Part shown: positions 38,226-49,429 of the stretch, piece by piece
Layout of the letters: every line of letters begins with the position of its first letter
Position numbering within the stretch: the first letter of the stretch is position 1
Source of the DNA: Panopea generosa
Taxonomy: Eukaryota; Mollusca; Bivalvia; Adapedonta; Hiatellidae
Direction: 5' to 3'
Assembly: GCA_029582155.1 (NCBI GenBank)
Contig: CM055898.1
Span: forward strand, 28,392,745-28,456,744
Length of the DNA stretch: 64,000 nucleotides
Made by a program: the position numbers and the translations under genes
The notes under the pieces: model-generated
Told to the model about the DNA's origin: nothing
The model's input: the letters and a program-made list of their open reading frames with translations, nothing else
Database searches by the model: none

Positions 38226-38778
38226 ATTGCTGTAATAGGAGTGAGACAAGCCTTTTACGTCTCATTTCCATCCAAACAAAACCAAGTGGAAAATTAGACC
38301 ACATTTTCAAAGGCAAATACTACATAAACAATCGTTAATTCCTTAAAATATTGATTTATATTGAGAAAATAATGAATAATACAGGCAATCTATGCAAAAA
38401 AAAATGTCCTCTTTAGTTTGATAGACGGTGAATATGACAAAGACATTCGAATTTACCTTGTTTCGCTGTCATTTAGCAGCCATTTTACATAGTGGAGTTA
38501 GATACAAGTTAGATCCGAGCTACTGGGTGGAAACATGTACATGCGAAATCGAAACTTTGGCGGAGTGAGCGATATGGGTTATAGAGGAATAAGAAAGTTT
38601 TCTCATGTCCGATATTTTGTCATGTATTTAGTTTAAAATCTATGATTATTTTAATGATTATTAATATGATTAAGTGTTTTGTCACTAATGAAGAATATAT
38701 AAAAAAATAAGATTTAAATTAAAAAATTTATATTTTGAATGCCTAATGATGATTTTAAATAATGAAAACATACATATG
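38226..38778. other. Spacer, nothing recognised
   Basis: AT-rich sequence without supported features. Confidence 0.4.
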
Positions 38779-39433
38779 TACCGTATATTCCCTTATTAAC
38801 GCCCCCGGGGGCGTTACGTTTTACAAGGTGGGGGCATTTATAAAAGATAAAAAAAGCAAATTTAACAACAGTTAAAACTACAATAAAACCAATAAAGCCC
38901 TGGAAAAAACCTCAAATCCGGTTTATATCCCTGAAAAAGTGGTTCAGAATTATTTGAGAGTGAATGAAATAATCTACAAAGGATAAAAAAAGCTGTAAAT
39001 CTGTATGAAATTACTAGTCTGCATACTGGAATATCCAAATTTATGGTCAGTGTGCTCTTCACTTTAAATCACTTGGACGCTTGCTCTTATCAACATAGAA
39101 CAATGAGCTTTCAGCGTACGCAGACTAACTGCATTTTCCGACATTTTGTAATGTTTTAATCGACAGACGGCATTTTTACTAGTTTTGAACGGCAAATATG
39201 GGGAAGTGTTTATTCAACCAAAAGTGGTCACCCAAGATATAAACAATGGGTTAGAGAGTTCAAAGGTGATTAACACTCCGCTAATTGTTGTCTGTGTAAC
39301 AAAATAATTGATCTGGGAAAGATGGGCGAATACGCACTCAACTCGCATATATATACGTTTTTATTTTTCAATTTTCCAGAAAAATAGGTGGGGGGAGTTT
39401 ATTAGAAGGGGTGCATTAAGGGAATATACGGTA
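38779..39433. mobile_element. 655-bp TA-flanked DNA transposon relic (CCGTATATTC ends)
   Basis: The left end reads TACCGTATATTCCCTTATTA and the right end is the near-complement 'taagggaatatacggta', with TA at both outer edges. Beyond the ends it does not resemble the 34.7-kb element, but both share CCGTATAT at the tips. The interior is AT-rich with G-run segments ('gtgggggcattta', 'ggtggggggagtttatt') near the ends. No transposase is visible. Confidence 0.75.
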
Positions 39434-39982
39434 TCATTCAATTTCTAACCATAGAACTGTGCTTGAAGCATTACATTACTCAACCCACAGCTCCCTGACA
39501 AAGCTATAGCAATATTTTTCAGTTGCAATATGGATTGAAACCAATTTAGAGGTAATAAGTGTATCGTTGACCATAATTCATAAGTACTATACAAGATTAT
39601 TCTCTATAGTCACATATGCATCAAGGAACTGAAGCAGTGATTTATTTACATATTCCAATGTACGAGTCCCAGGACTCGCTGGACCACAAATTTATGAGTT
39701 CAAAAAATGAATGTTTGAGTCCCATTTTTTGAGACATTTTAACTAAATCAGTATAATTTCAAATGATGCAACATTGTGAAAATGAAGATACTTCACCATT
39801 GCACTGTGTAAACCTTTAGCTATGCATCATTTAAACAACCACAAATGAGAATTAAACAACAGTAAACATTGACTAAAACAGTTAAAAACATTAAAAAAAA
39901 CCAACACATATGCAGCTTAGTCTGTCAAAAAAACAGTGTTTGTTGATTTGGTTCAAATAACATTACTCACTGTATCTCCTTT
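39434..39982. other. Spacer, nothing recognised
   Basis: AT-rich sequence. The short inverted motif 'gagtcccaggactc' at 39,664 is the only structure noted. Confidence 0.4.
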
Positions 39983-39987
39983 ATTGA

Positions 39988-40193
39988 CAGTGGCGTAGCT
40001 GACCCTAAAATGATGTGCAAGCACATAGGGTTCTAGAAGGGTTGGGGGAGGGGCCTGGGGGACATGCCCCACTCCCCATCAGAAAATTCAGGATGCATTT
40101 CCTGCGTTCTGATGACATTTCCAGGAGATATGATGCATTCTCAAAAAAATATGCAAACCCAGGCGTTGTTGCGTAAAGGCAGTTACACCGCTG
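39988..40193. mobile_element. 206-bp hAT-like MITE
   Basis: The ends CAGTGGCGTAGCTG and CAGTTACACCGCTG are imperfect inverted repeats. A perfect 5-bp direct repeat, attga, flanks them (39,983-39,987 and 40,194-40,198). The element is GC-richer than its surroundings and has no coding potential. CAG..CTG ends with a 5-bp duplication suggest the hAT5 group. Confidence 0.7.
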
Positions 40194-40198
40194 ATTGA

Positions 40199-41450
40199 AA
40201 TGTTTATCATAATTATAACACCGTTTCGATTCAGTGAAACTATAACACAAGAAGTATTCAAGGTCGGCAAACAGCTTGCATATTTACAACTCGCAAGGGT
40301 AACAGAGACCGTCTGATGACATTGATTATGCTACATGTGCGTGCATCATTGTTTAGAAAGTGGTGCAGTAGTAACCCAATGCTCTTGAAATTCATCTGAT
40401 GATGCGCGCGCACTAGTGTTTACAAAGCAGTGTGCAAGAAACACAATGCGTCGGGAATTAAATGTCTGTATTTGAGATAATCAGGATGTATCGGCTGCGA
40501 TTTTTCTGCGTCCAGCGGATGCACATATTTCAGAATTGTGCGTCTGCCGCAAGATTTGTGTGTATAGGACACAGGACGCAGGGGTAAATAAAACACTGCT
40601 GAAGTCGTTGACACCAGCTTAACGTCGTACATCAGTTAATATTGTAAATAATTTATCATTGTGTACTATTGGCGCATGTAGTTATCTTTTGAAAATTAGT
40701 TTTACTCTTTTACCGTACGTTTAATGGTTAAGATTACCAGAGATTTATGAACACATGCTTAACTTTTGGCATGGAAGCATAAACCTGACATAGACATTAT
40801 CATTAACTGATGAGCTCCTAAAGTGGTTAAGGATATATTAGCAGGAGGTAGGAATGGGTGACATCATGTCGATCTCATAAAACACTTAAAAAAAGATCAC
40901 TAATGAAATCGGTAGCAGATGATAAAAAAAAAAATGAAAACGGATATTCCAAAGTCGAAGCAACGCGGAGAAAGGCATTTAGTTTAAACACTACTTTGTT
41001 CACAGTAAACATGGTAGTCATACATTCAATATCAAGTGAAAGGATCCATAAGAAAGATATACTATCTTATTATCTGTTTTCTACTTATAAAGTACAGTCA
41101 AAATTTCTGCTACAGACATAATATTTATTAAACTTCAATAGTGATGAATATTGTCATTTTTTTTGTAAAAACACAAACACAAGTATTGGTTTGTCTAATT
41201 TGAATACACACTGTGACAGGAAATGTTACTTTCTCGGTAAATAATGTGTATTTGCCTACCCTGATAAGAACTGCCTTTCCAATTTACCACGTAAAGCTTC
41301 CATCACAGTGTTTCTATTCAAATTACTATGATGCTTGAAAGGTGCGCGTCACTTGATAACTGCCAACACGACTTGAAAGTAGGATTGTATATAAAAACTA
41401 AGTTATCTAAGTGTTATATGCGCAGTTTTGTGGATATTTTTATGTTATGG
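40199..41450. other. Spacer, nothing firmly recognised
   Basis: The GC-richer patch at about 40,440-40,600 ('tctgcgtccagcggatgcac', 'gtctgccgcaagat') looks like part of an old dispersed element, but I could not find its ends. Remaining frames are AT-rich and unsupported. Confidence 0.4.
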
Positions 41451-41454
41451 ACTA

Positions 41455-41690
41455 TGGGGTGCCGTTTTACTATTTAACCTCAATAAGTGATATCACTCAT
41501 TCGAATAGGTGAGATCACTCATTCGAATAAGTGATATCACTCATTCAAATAAGTGATATCACTCATTCGTTTCAAATAGGTGATATCACTCATTTGAACT
41601 CATTCGAATGAGTAATTTTACCTATTCGATTCGAAACAAATGAGTGATATCACTTATTCGAATGAGTGATATCACCTATTCGAAATGAAA
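41455..41690 (+). mobile_element. Left end of a TIR element with 22-bp palindromic repeats
   Basis: After a TA the sequence TGGGGTGCCGTTTTACTATT begins a terminal inverted repeat matching the right end at 47,250-47,285. It is followed by about nine copies of a 22-bp unit, aagtgatatcactcattcga plus at. The unit itself contains the palindromes gtgatatcac and attcgaat, and orientation flips near 41,600. Confidence 0.8.
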
Positions 41691-41921
41691 TTAGACAATG
41701 ATTTCTCCCAAGGATTTTAATATATTTAATAAAATATAGATGAAGATCTATAACGAGATAAAAATGGAAATATCAAATATGTTGTGTAAAAAAAATATTG
41801 TGTTATAAAATAAATATTATTGTGAATGTAGAATATTTATTGGCTTATTCTTTAAACATTTTACAAGACCATTTATTTTGGCAGCTGAGGGTCCTCTTCT
41901 GTCAGCTGCAATCAAACAAGA

Positions 41922-42218
41922 TGGCCGGTTCAATGCAAGGCATGATAAACTCAGCCCTCACTGCCGATATTGAAATTGCAGGTTCAGAGTCTGACAAGGA
42001 GCTTGTTGATAAGCCTATTGACAATTTATGTAGGTCAACTACCAATACTTTTAGGCCAAGAGGGAACGATTTATGTAGATCTAAAAGTTTGAAACTTGTC
42101 AACAGTAACCTAAAGAGCGAGCAGGTCTATCTGAATCCTAGCCTGGATCCAGCTGATCAATACAGAAAACCAAAATACAAAATTCTCCCTCGTCATTTTC
42201 CCCAAAGTAGTTCCTAAA
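41922..42218 (+). CDS. 97-codon open frame, possible small gene or exon
   Basis: ATG in a good context (caagATGG) starts MAGSMQGMINSALTADIEIA, and the frame ends at TAA 42,218 with a basic, proline-containing tail (...KYKILPRHFPQSSS). The motif LCRS occurs twice (around residues 52 and 67). Base composition is richer in GC than the flanks. Two possible acceptors precede the ATG (tttattttggcag, cttctgtcag). I recognise no family. It lies inside the interval bounded by the 41.45 and 47.29 kb TIR ends, so it could belong to a transposon. Confidence 0.35.
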
Positions 42219-42785
42219 GTCTACTTGCAGTCAAGATCAGATAAGATACATAGATCTATTATTTTATTTACATGAAAGTGTGTCGTAAACAAACTTCTTT
42301 GACATTTTAATGCCATTGCACTTTGACAAGTTAGATACGAGTTGGGGATCCAGTTACTAGATTAACCAATCGGCTTCACCTTCGTCGGTAGTGTAAACAA
42401 ATAACCTGGCAACAACCAACTTGTTGCAATTAATTTACATTTTACAATTAAAATATGTAATAGAGTCTGCCCGTTTTTATATTGACATGTAAACATACTA
42501 AAGATATCAATATTGTATTTATAACTGAGAAAGACACCCGTTTTGAAAGATTGTAACAAAAAAATCGATTTGCTTGCATTGTTCCAGTGTGTGATCAAAA
42601 AACAGGCAAATTTCGGCATTTTTGTAACAATGCGTATATTCAGCAGAAGTGGAAATTAATATGTATCAAATCATTTAAATAAATGGACATGTTAACATTC
42701 TATTGTTTATTATACTTTTTTTGATAAATTCTAAAACCGGCTCTTTGGCTGCTTCAGCCATATTTCATCATACATTTACTATATC

Positions 42786-42788
<3 letters not shown>
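42219..42788. other. Spacer, nothing recognised
   Basis: AT-rich sequence between the open frame and the TA repeat, without supported features. Confidence 0.4.

Positions 42789-42847
<59 letters not shown>
42789..42847. repeat. (TA)n microsatellite
   Basis: About 29 uninterrupted TA dinucleotides. Confidence 0.98.
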
Positions 42848-42849
<2 letters not shown>

Positions 42850-42924
42850 TGAATCATTTTCATCATGTATTCACTGCTGAATAATTAAGAAGGGATCAGT
42901 CTATTTTTCTTGCTTGATAAATCA

Positions 42925-43126
42925 AATGAGTGATATCACCTATTCAAATGAGTGATATCACTGATTCGAATGGGTGATATCACTCATTCGAATAAGTGAT
43001 ATCACTTATTCAATTTGAATAGGTGATATCACTCATTCTAATGAGTGATATAACTTATTTGAATGAGTGATATTACCTATTCGAATGAGTGATATCACTC
43101 ATTCATTTTGAATAGGTGATAGGGGA
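42925..43126. repeat. Cluster of 22-bp palindromic repeats
   Basis: About nine copies of the gtgatatcac/attcgaat unit, in mixed orientation, with no terminal repeat on either side. It ends at 'gataggggatttatcacc', part of which ('gataaatcccc' on the other strand) also occurs at 47,140-47,152. Confidence 0.85.
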
Positions 43127-44175
43127 TTTATCACCAGCGCAGAGCGCCGGTGAAAATCACTGGAACAGCATTGTACACGTGTCCGTTAAATTACAAGTGA
43201 TGCTTATTTATATCTTGTATTTCAAGTTTATGCACTGGTGAGTCAAGGACTGTAACCCGTACAACTTAAATGGTTGGTTCCCACGGTTGGTGAAAAATTG
43301 TACAGGACGGCAACCACAAAATGAACTGAAGGAGTTAGCTCCCTTGATGTTTGGCTAAACCAAATAACTCACTCTTTCAATACTTCAAAACGTAGTCCGA
43401 TAAGAATATGAAGAAATGTTACGATAATACGCATTATTAGGTTACATACACGATGTGTTTTATGATTTAACATTATATTTGTATATACAATTCATGCGTA
43501 CTTATTGAATGACATTGATAAATAACAGTTTCGAATCTGCCATCCGAACAACACGACTCCAGCTGAGGGACACGAGCCAACTGTTCTTAGGATCTTAGTA
43601 CAATTATACGTAGATAAAGGCTGTTACACTTTTTATTTTTCCGGCTACGAAAGGTGGACTATTTAAACAGTTATTGTAGATGCACGGTCTTGGAAGTAAT
43701 GCTTCGTAGACAAGTAGTTTTCGTTACAGATCGTGACACCGTGACAGCGGTATGACTAAACACCGGAAAGGGCTTTTCTACACGGAAAGGGCCTAAAAAA
43801 CACACATTTTCAGTGCAAATCATATAAAATTGACTTTTAATCATTTATAAATATGTGTTACGATATATCTGGGAGTTTTATAAATCTAAATTGTATTTTA
43901 AAGATTGTATAACAATAAAACGAATTATGACCCAAAACAGTGACAGTTATGTTGACATATCTGTATAAGATGTAATTAACACTGACAAAAAATGATGTCG
44001 TCAGTCAGTCTCAGGGGGTCAAACAAGAGGGCAACCTGGGCGACAAATTGCTTTTTTCTCTGTCACTTCGCGCTTTTTTTTGGTCAAGGCGAAGTTTTAA
44101 GTCGCCTTAAAATTAACAACATCACTTTTTTCTGGATGCTAGCGAAGTGCAAATTACAACTATAACCAATATTTG
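43127..44175. other. Spacer, nothing firmly recognised
   Basis: Mixed sequence. A 'cggaaagggc' pair (about 43,764 and 43,780) and a 'caagagggcaacctgggcga' repeat fragment (about 44,025) are the only landmarks. Confidence 0.4.
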
Positions 44176-44519
44176 GTATATTCTCTAATCCGTGGATAAG
44201 TGTCGCCACACATGTGGGAATGCAAATTGCAATTATTGGTTACTTCTGATTCAAATATCCCCAGGCAATTTTCGGCATATATGTTTACACCCCATGCCAA
44301 GATCATATAGGTTGCTAGGCAACGTAATCGTTTGGCTGACCAAGATCAAGGTTTCCCTTGCATAGAGTGAAAACATCCAGCGTCTAATTGAAACCGATCA
44401 TTTTTTTCAACTGTCAATCAAAGTTTTCCATGAACAAAGTAACTTTCCACGTATGACATAATCATCCTTTGTGTTTGCGAGATGCACAGTTGATTGACAA
44501 GAGTGTAATTCAATTCTGA
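44176..44519 (+). mobile_element. Second, truncated copy of the 34.7-kb transposon interior
   Basis: This segment aligns in order with about 34,990-35,320 ('ggataagtgtcRccacaYatgtgg', 'caggcaattttcggcatata', 'gaccaagatcaaggtttccc', 'gagatgca.agttgattgaca') at high identity. It carries an extra 'gccaagatcatataggttgc' stretch near 44,297. Neither terminal repeat is present. Confidence 0.85.
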
Positions 44520-45293
44520 ATTATACGTTCAAACTGAAAAATTACCGATGATTAAAGAGATATTGATAATTATGTTGCCGCTAACTGTTGTCTATAAATA
44601 TGTCCGAGTGGAAAAAAAAAATTGAACTGAATCGATTATAACAACTGTTAATTTGGTGTCCGTGAGTGATGTATAGAATCCACATAAAAAAATTGTTTTG
44701 TTACTCAATATGTTTGTTTAAATCGAATATACAATCTTCCACAAGCGAGGCGGATGCCCTACCACATGACCACTGGTGCGGTTTTACAGGATGGAGGATT
44801 TCCAGTAAATATTTAACTAGCTCCTCTTCAACACTGATTGTATGTTAAAGCAAGCACAGTACTGAACATGCATACATCTGTGTTTGAAAATGATTTTAGT
44901 TGGTTACTTGCTTGTATTGCAATACACTTGATAAATACAGTTGATTAAGACATGTTATACACGATATGCCATATTGTGATATAACACGATTTCAATATAT
45001 TGCTGCAGTCCTACATTTCCAGTTGATCTACAACAATCCTGCTGGTTGGAAACTTTTTTTACCCCCCCCCCACCCTCCAAATAAAAAAATGTTGTTCATT
45101 CAATATATTTTATGGCTTTGCTTGTCCTTTCTCTGTCCATATCCTTTAAAAGGATTTTCAGATTGGTTGCAAAGTAAAAAAGTCTCCCTATCTACCTACC
45201 CACCTCCTATCTGGTATGAGTTGTAAGTGGCAAACAAACAATTTTTAAGGGTGGTCTTAGTTATCACATATTCAGATAATACACTGGTAACGT
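44520..45293. other. Spacer, nothing recognised
   Basis: AT-rich sequence with a 'cgaggcggatgccctaccac' remnant of a minus-strand SINE head near 44,748 and a poly-C run near 45,062. No gene supported. Confidence 0.4.
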
Positions 45294-45641
45294 CAGTGTT
45301 TATTTTCACCATTTTGGGAAGATGACCCATACCCTTGGAACTGGGAATTTTAGCGGCATTTTCATTAACATTGGGAAATTTTTTTGCATGAAATATATTA
45401 ATATATTTATAAAAAGTGTACACTTGCTTATCAGGCCATTTAATTAAATAATCAATGTCATACTAAATTCAGAACGGGGAAAACTTTCTTTATTTTATCA
45501 AGGAAGTATGGCAAGTTTCAATTTACATTTTTGAAGCTTTCAATTGGGAATTTTTACCGTTCAATTGGGAAAAAAAGATACTATTTGCCATTGGGAATAT
45601 GACCCAATAACGGCTATAAAAATGGCCGAAAAAAAACACTG
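45294..45641 (+). mobile_element. 350-bp hAT5-like MITE, copy 2
   Basis: This copy starts CAGTGTTTATTTTC and ends GAAAAAAAACACTG. It is flanked by aacgt on the left and aatgt on the right (one mismatch). Its body is collinear with copy 1 at 22,936-23,285 throughout. No coding potential. Confidence 0.85.
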
Positions 45642-45979
45642 AATGTACACTTGGTATATGGTGTCGGGGTACATCTCTATAGTGTAAGCTAGCACACTTT
45701 TCTGTTTGAAAAGAGCTCCAGGTTCAGGTCCTGATGGGGATCTTGACACCCTTACAAAGTTGTACAAACTAAAAACTCCATTATATTGGTAAAAATTTAA
45801 ATAAAAGTGTAATAGATGGTGTAAATACAATACCAACCTTACTTTACCAAGACTGTAAACATGAGTGCCCATAGCCAATTGACACATGATAATATGAATG
45901 TAAGTGTTGTTTGAAACATTCTGTACAAATTATTTTACCAAATAATTCTTTAAGGACTGCACCCAAATATGTACATCTA

Positions 45980-46180
45980 TGGGTTGTTGTTTTACTACCA
46001 GGTATTTAACCATAATAAGTGATATTACTTAATTGAATAGGTGATATCATTTAAAGTACAAGTGATATCACTTATTCGAATATGAATAAGTGATATCCTC
46101 TATTAAAATAAGTGATATCACCTATATGAATAAGTGATATCTCTTATTAATATGGGTAAATAGAAAAACTGCCCCCCAAA
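45980..46180. mobile_element. Short TIR element built on 22-bp palindromic repeats
   Basis: It starts after a TA with TGGGTTGTTGTTTTACTACC and ends '...ggtaaatagaaaaactgccc' before a TA. Both ends are related to those at 41,455 and 47,285. Between them lie gtgatatcac units. It is a complete short version of the element family. Confidence 0.7.
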
Positions 46181-46409
46181 TACATAAAATCTTTTTGGTG
46201 ATATATTTCAAAAAGTGGATTATTCAACCAGTTACTGGTTTATGTCACTGATTCAACCGAATTTGAAAAATTAAATATTACTGTATACCACTTAAAAAGA
46301 CTGTTACACTAATATATAACTAATTAAACACATAAAAAATATTTGGTGGCAATTTATTCCCTAAACAAAAATAGATTTGACACAAAAGTAGCACCTCTGC
46401 ACAAGTCCA

Positions 46410-46930
46410 TTTGTATCCCGCTATATACCTTTGGTAACTGAGGTTACTTGTTATATGTCTTTGGTATCCTAGAATAAAACATTTATGCTAAATAATTTTT
46501 CACATTGTAGTTAAAATTAGAAATATAAAAAAATGTCTCTATCTCTGGTTACTCATTATCCTTTTTTGTCTTTTGGCACTCTAGATTACAGCAAATATAC
46601 AACATCAAAATTTAAGAAATACTAAAAAAAACATGTCTTTATTTCTGGTTACTTGGTTTTCCTTCTTTGTGCGGAGCGCGTGGTCCAGTGGTAGAGCACC
46701 AAATCCATGATCAGAGGGCCGTGGGTTCGATCCTCCGCCATGGCTCCTCGAGTAAGACACATTCCCGCATATGCTTAATACTGGTTCTAACTAGGAAGTC
46801 TTCGAGTGTGATTTGTCTAAGTTGTAAGAACTTGTTTCACAATCACAGTAAAAATAAATAAGTTTAAACAAATCCTTCCTTATCTTTGGTAACTGATGGT
46901 TACGACAGCAAATATTCAACATCCAAGCAA
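46410..46930 (+). repeat. Degenerate repeats of about 105 bp interrupted by a SINE
   Basis: Related segments containing 'tctttatYtctggttact' occur near 46,535 and 46,637 and, in a worn form, near 46,430 and 46,880. 'acagcaaatatWcaacatc' occurs at 46,577 and 46,905. The SINE at 46,673-46,861 splits the last two copies. Confidence 0.6.
46673..46861 (+). mobile_element. tRNA-derived SINE (family B)
   Basis: The head has an A box TGGTCCAGTGG (46,681-46,691) and B box GGTTCGATCC (46,724-46,733). The body includes 'atactggttctaactaggaa' and the tail is A-rich (aaaaataaataag). Relatives are at 36,290-36,425 and 54,275-54,420. Anticodon-arm pairing is lost, so it is not a tRNA gene. Confidence 0.85.
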
Positions 46931-47172
46931 GGACCTACATAGATTCTATATACTTCTTTGAGCGGACTTGCACATGGACTTACAAACAGACTTATATATT
47001 TTGGGCCATATATGAAACGATAAAAATGCTATATTTTCTATTAAACTTTATGGCAATTTATTATTTTGACAGTTATACATCTTATCCTGACACACTGATA
47101 TTAAATAATCTACATATACATTGATTGAAATTGATAAATCCCCTTTTAGGCAACGCCTTATTTCATATTATC

Positions 47173-47285
47173 ACGCATTCGAATAGGTGATATCACTTAT
47201 TCGAATGAGTGATATCATCTAGTGATATCACCTATTTGAATGAGTGATATCACTTATTGAGGTTAAATAGTAAAACTGAACCCCA
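47173..47285 (-). mobile_element. Right end of a TIR element with 22-bp palindromic repeats
   Basis: About four gtgatatcac units lead into 'ttgaggttaaatagtaaaac' and 'tgaacccca' before TA (47,286-47,287). Read in reverse it matches the left end at 41,455 over about 50 bases with few differences. It has no matching left end nearby. Confidence 0.8.
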
Positions 47286-47587
47286 TAATGGACATATATA
47301 TAAAGTGTTTTTTTAACAACCGGTAAGAGTTTTTGCTGATTATATTACATATTTTAATCAATACGAGTGTTTTGGCTTCCCCACTGTAATTGGTGCGGAA
47401 AATCCATCCATGAAAAAGTGGATGGGCTATGCACGTAGAGGACGATCAAATATAAAAATCGTTCGAAACATGCTTTGATATGCACTACCCCACCCCCCTA
47501 CACAACCCTCACACCCAAAAATAAAACGCTTCTACACCAATGGGAGAGAGAAATATGAGAAAGAGAAATAAAAGAGAGAGTACTTAC

Positions 47588-47776
47588 TTGTCTAATTTGT
47601 CGGCGGCAACCGCAGGTTTCCTTGAGCTGAATATCATAATTATCCACCATTCGGGACAAGGACACAATGTGCTCACGACACAGTTCCATCAGAAACACGT
47701 AAACAATTAAGTCACAGGTTCCGTTAGTATCATTAAAACTTTTAAGTTCGTTATCCCTCATGCTTTCTATAATATC
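47588..47776 (-). CDS. Possible exon of an unknown gene
   Basis: On the minus strand a pyrimidine-rich acceptor (ttcctgttgtttcttgcgcag) precedes an open frame of 63 codons starting DIIESMRDNELKSFNDTNGT. The frame ends ...CGCRRQIRQ at a consensus donor, CAA|gtaagta (47,587). Composition is normal protein (MELCREHIVSLSRMVDNYDI). It may instead be a first exon with its ATG at MRDNEL, since the sequence just upstream (47,800-47,900) is GC-richer and holds a short ATGGCGGTG frame. I recognise no domain. Good splice signals on both sides make this one of the better exon candidates. Confidence 0.5.
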
Positions 47777-48059
47777 CTGCGCAAGAAACAACAGGAACAC
47801 TTTGAAATTCCCATAAAAAACAACGTTACAATTCGCGCCTCACCGCCATTTTAAAGCTTGATCCGCGTGCAGTATGACGTACACCGGATATTGCAATAAA
47901 ACAGTGACTTGGCTCCACCTACCGGACTGGAATTTCCAGTGAAATCTTTAGCATTTCTTTGATTACTCTTTGAGCTTTTGTTTATTCAATAATTTTGATA
48001 CCAAAGTAAAGCTGATGGAACTGGTGACTATTTCCAGTTCGTTTACTACGTGTGAATCT

Positions 48060-48740
48060 GTATAACGGATCAAATCCCAAAGCCTTCCTCAGAAGAAACC
48101 TCGCAGGCTGCCCACGGTACATCAAGGCACAGAGTAACTAGATACTTGTCAGACCTATTCTTGAGTATGCGAGCATAGCATGGAACCAGTACACCACCAC
48201 GCATGGGTGAAGGAGCGTTTCAATTATTGGTGAGCGGGGGTGGGGGGGGGGGGGCAACCTGAGGAGAGAGTGTGTGAGGATGTACTTCCAGGCCCCAAAG
48301 TATATGCTGAACCTGAATATTGGGAGGGGGCTTGCCGGCTCCAACCCCTTTGCCGCGAACATCGGCCAGATTGAGACCGTCCAGCGACGGTTTGCGAGAT
48401 TCGTGAATGGCGACTACAAGAAAGGCAACAAGCAGTACCAGCCAGATGATACTTGACCTCGGCTGGAAGACATTGCAAGAACGCAGCGTCAACGTGAAGC
48501 TCGTTATGGTGTACAGAATCGTCCATGTGCTCATATATGTCCCCTAAGCATTCTTCCGACAAGCTTCCCTAAACCAAGGAATACACAAACATACAAATCC
48601 TTGCCTCAACACTACAGGCAACTCACATAAGTTCATGGTTCCATTCTTCAGAGTTGACATCTACCGGCACTCCTTCTTTCGCTCGGGCATCAGACTGTTG
48701 AACAGCCTTACAGATCCTGATAAATTCCCTTCGAAGGTTT
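48060..48740 (+). pseudogene. LINE (jockey/CR1-like) ORF2 3' remnant with insertion
   Basis: Fragments in order read AFLRRNLAGCPRYIKAQS, RPILEYASIAWNQYT, IGQIETVQRRFARFVNGDYK, LDLGWKTLQERSVNVKLVMV and YRHSFFRSGIRLLNSL. This is the typical C-terminal part of non-LTR retrotransposon reverse transcriptases. Stops and frameshifts separate the pieces. About 150 bp of unrelated G-rich repeat (about 48,205-48,340) splits AWNQYT from IGQIE. The RT catalytic core and 5' part are absent. Confidence 0.85.
48235..48335 (+). repeat. G-rich repeat inserted in the LINE
   Basis: It contains a 12-G run (gggggggggggg at about 48,242), 'caacctgaggagagagt' and 'aacctgaatattgggagggg'. A relative lies at 38,105-38,225 on the opposite strand. 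It could form a G-quadruplex on the plus strand. Confidence 0.6.
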
Positions 48741-49420
48741 TTTTTTCTCTCTTCTTTTTTAAAAAGAGACTGAAAATGAGAAAAAATATGACATAGAAAT
48801 AACTGTAAATAGAAAAGTTTACAATCAAAGTTACAATCAATTGCATTTAATAACAAAATCACAAAATGTGTTGATTGGTTTAGGAGGAGTTGTCTTTTCC
48901 AAGATTTTGAAAACGCCAAATGTACCACCCGAAATTTAGACAAGCACATGCAATCACATATCTCTGCTTACTGTTTTTTTCCCCAAAATTGATAAGATTT
49001 TTTTTCTGTAATTCCAAATGAGTTTTGTAAATTCAAACCCAATCATTTTATTTTTTTGGGACACTGACATAAAGGATTTATGTGATTAATAAATAACTGA
49101 TGTGTAAATGCTCTTAAAACACGTGAAATGAAGCAAAAAAGGTAGTGATAATTAGATCTACCATATACACTTTTTTTAATTACCAATACATGGCACCAAA
49201 TAAGACGCTATTGGGTAAAATGTGCACAGGACACCCTTTTATCAAATGGTAAGGTTGGCAGTAGATCGCAATTTTCATTATTTCAGCATAATGTTTAGCC
49301 ATTTCACGTGTTGTAACCATTTACATCAGTTACTTATTAATAAAAAAAATCATTTATGTGACAGTTACAAAAAGTAAGATAATTGCCAGTTACATTGTTG
49401 TCAAAAATCATTTGGATTTT
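48741..49420. other. Spacer, nothing recognised
   Basis: AT-rich sequence with homopolymer runs and no supported features. Confidence 0.4.
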
Positions 49421-49429
49421 TAGAAAAAA

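Noticed and set aside
41487..41690. Palindromic gtgatatcac cluster as an operator array
   Set aside because: The same units occur at four places tied to transposon ends, so a mobile-element origin is more likely than a regulatory array.
46681..46735. tRNA gene on the plus strand
   Set aside because: Same reason: it is the head of a family B SINE repeated elsewhere in the window.
48138..48562. Minus-strand frames of 74-112 codons near 48.2-48.5 kb
   Set aside because: They are shadows of the plus-strand LINE remnant and its G-rich insertion.
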